Assembly: GCA_945871065.1 (NCBI GenBank)
Contig: CAMBUL010000028.1
Location: 1 to 32,090 of the forward strand
Length of the DNA stretch: 32,090 bases
Origin: Chthoniobacter flavus
GTDB lineage: Bacteria > Verrucomicrobiota > Verrucomicrobiia > Chthoniobacterales > JACTMZ01
Direction: 5' to 3'
A program made the translations under genes and the position numbers. The notes under the pieces are model-generated. The model was not told the DNA's origin and did no database searches. It was given only the letters and a program-made list of their open reading frames with translations. How positions within the stretch are numbered: position 1 is the first letter of the stretch; each line of letters starts with the position of its first letter. Below are positions 31,921 through 32,090 of this stretch, piece after piece.

Positions 31921-32090
31921 TCCCAAGAAGCCGGCTGGTCGAGTTCTGGCCGGCCCTCCGGAGGAGCCACGAAATCGTCGTCCTCAACGCTTCCGATAAG
32001 TTCCCGGTAACCCGCGGGCCAATCATGGGATCCGGTTGCGGCGAGCAACTTTTCCCGCGCCCAGCGGGAGAGAGATACCCGCTCGCGCTT
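31917..32090 (-). CDS. VapB-type antitoxin, 5' partial at window edge
   Basis: A minus-strand frame open to the window end reads KRERVSLSRWAREKLLAATG, SHDWPAGYRELIGSVEDDDF and VAPPEGRPELDQPASWE, then TGA overlapping the toxin start as ATGA. The basic helix followed by an acidic, proline-rich tail is typical of the C-terminal part of antitoxins. The N-terminal DNA-binding start lies outside the window. The family is assigned from position and overlap rather than a clear signature. Confidence 0.72.
   Translation of the reverse strand, partial: KRERVSLSRWAREKLLAATGSHDWPAGYRELIGSVEDDDFVAPPEGRPELDQPASWE

Overview
The window is about 32 kb of high-GC bacterial chromosome and looks like Verrucomicrobiota, probably an Opitutae relative. 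The support is a PEP-CTERM protein, a very short AtpH, an ArsR-methyltransferase fusion beside metK/ahcY, a four-helix-bundle 'S23' insert, frequent GTGA/ATGA gene overlaps, weak Shine-Dalgarno sites and many intergenic fold-back repeats. The taxon is an inference from gene content; there is no rRNA in the window.

Left part (1-5.8 kb): the 3' end of an M3 oligopeptidase (pepF-like) and a PAS histidine kinase are followed by a decayed accessory zone. All toxin-antitoxin (TA) modules there lie on the minus strand: a vapB broken by a 190-bp inverted-repeat element, a vapC remnant, an intact YefM/YoeB-like pair and a frameshifted CopG-like antitoxin. Two diverged hairpin-forming repeats sit directly downstream of two of these loci, and a tyrosine-recombinase box-II remnant lies on the opposite strand to the right. 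I read this as a probable relic of an integron cassette array. A PEP-CTERM/SUMF1 gene next to it is broken by a 19-bp tandem duplication.

Middle (5.5-12.3 kb): a manganese-type ABC importer locus (ATPase, permease fused to a DtxR-like domain, second permease) is divergent from a MntR/DtxR regulator, with a separate substrate-binding protein gene. Near-identical palindromes with TGTAGC/GCTACA arms abut the start codons of both uptake transcripts and define a small regulon. hisF and a lipoprotein amidase follow.

The complete F-type ATP synthase operon atpB-E-F-H-A-G-D-C lies on the minus strand (12.7-19.2 kb). It has a terminator at atpC and a promoter plus terminator-like hairpin directly before atpB. 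Upstream of it are a decayed sodium:solute symporter, nagZ and recQ, then nadD-rsfS on the plus strand.

Right part (24-32 kb): an ArsR-SAM-methyltransferase regulator and a co-transcribed membrane protein diverge from metK. A 34-bp near-perfect palindrome lies between them, and metK has a structured leader. A four-helix-bundle gene with its own inverted repeats is inserted between metK and ahcY. A terminator closes this block. Three VapBC-type TA modules (one running off the window) and an aldo-keto reductase complete the window.

The most interesting items are the integron-like relic, the SAM-cycle regulatory locus, the Mn regulon with a permease-regulator fusion, and the attenuator-like structure in front of the ATP synthase operon.
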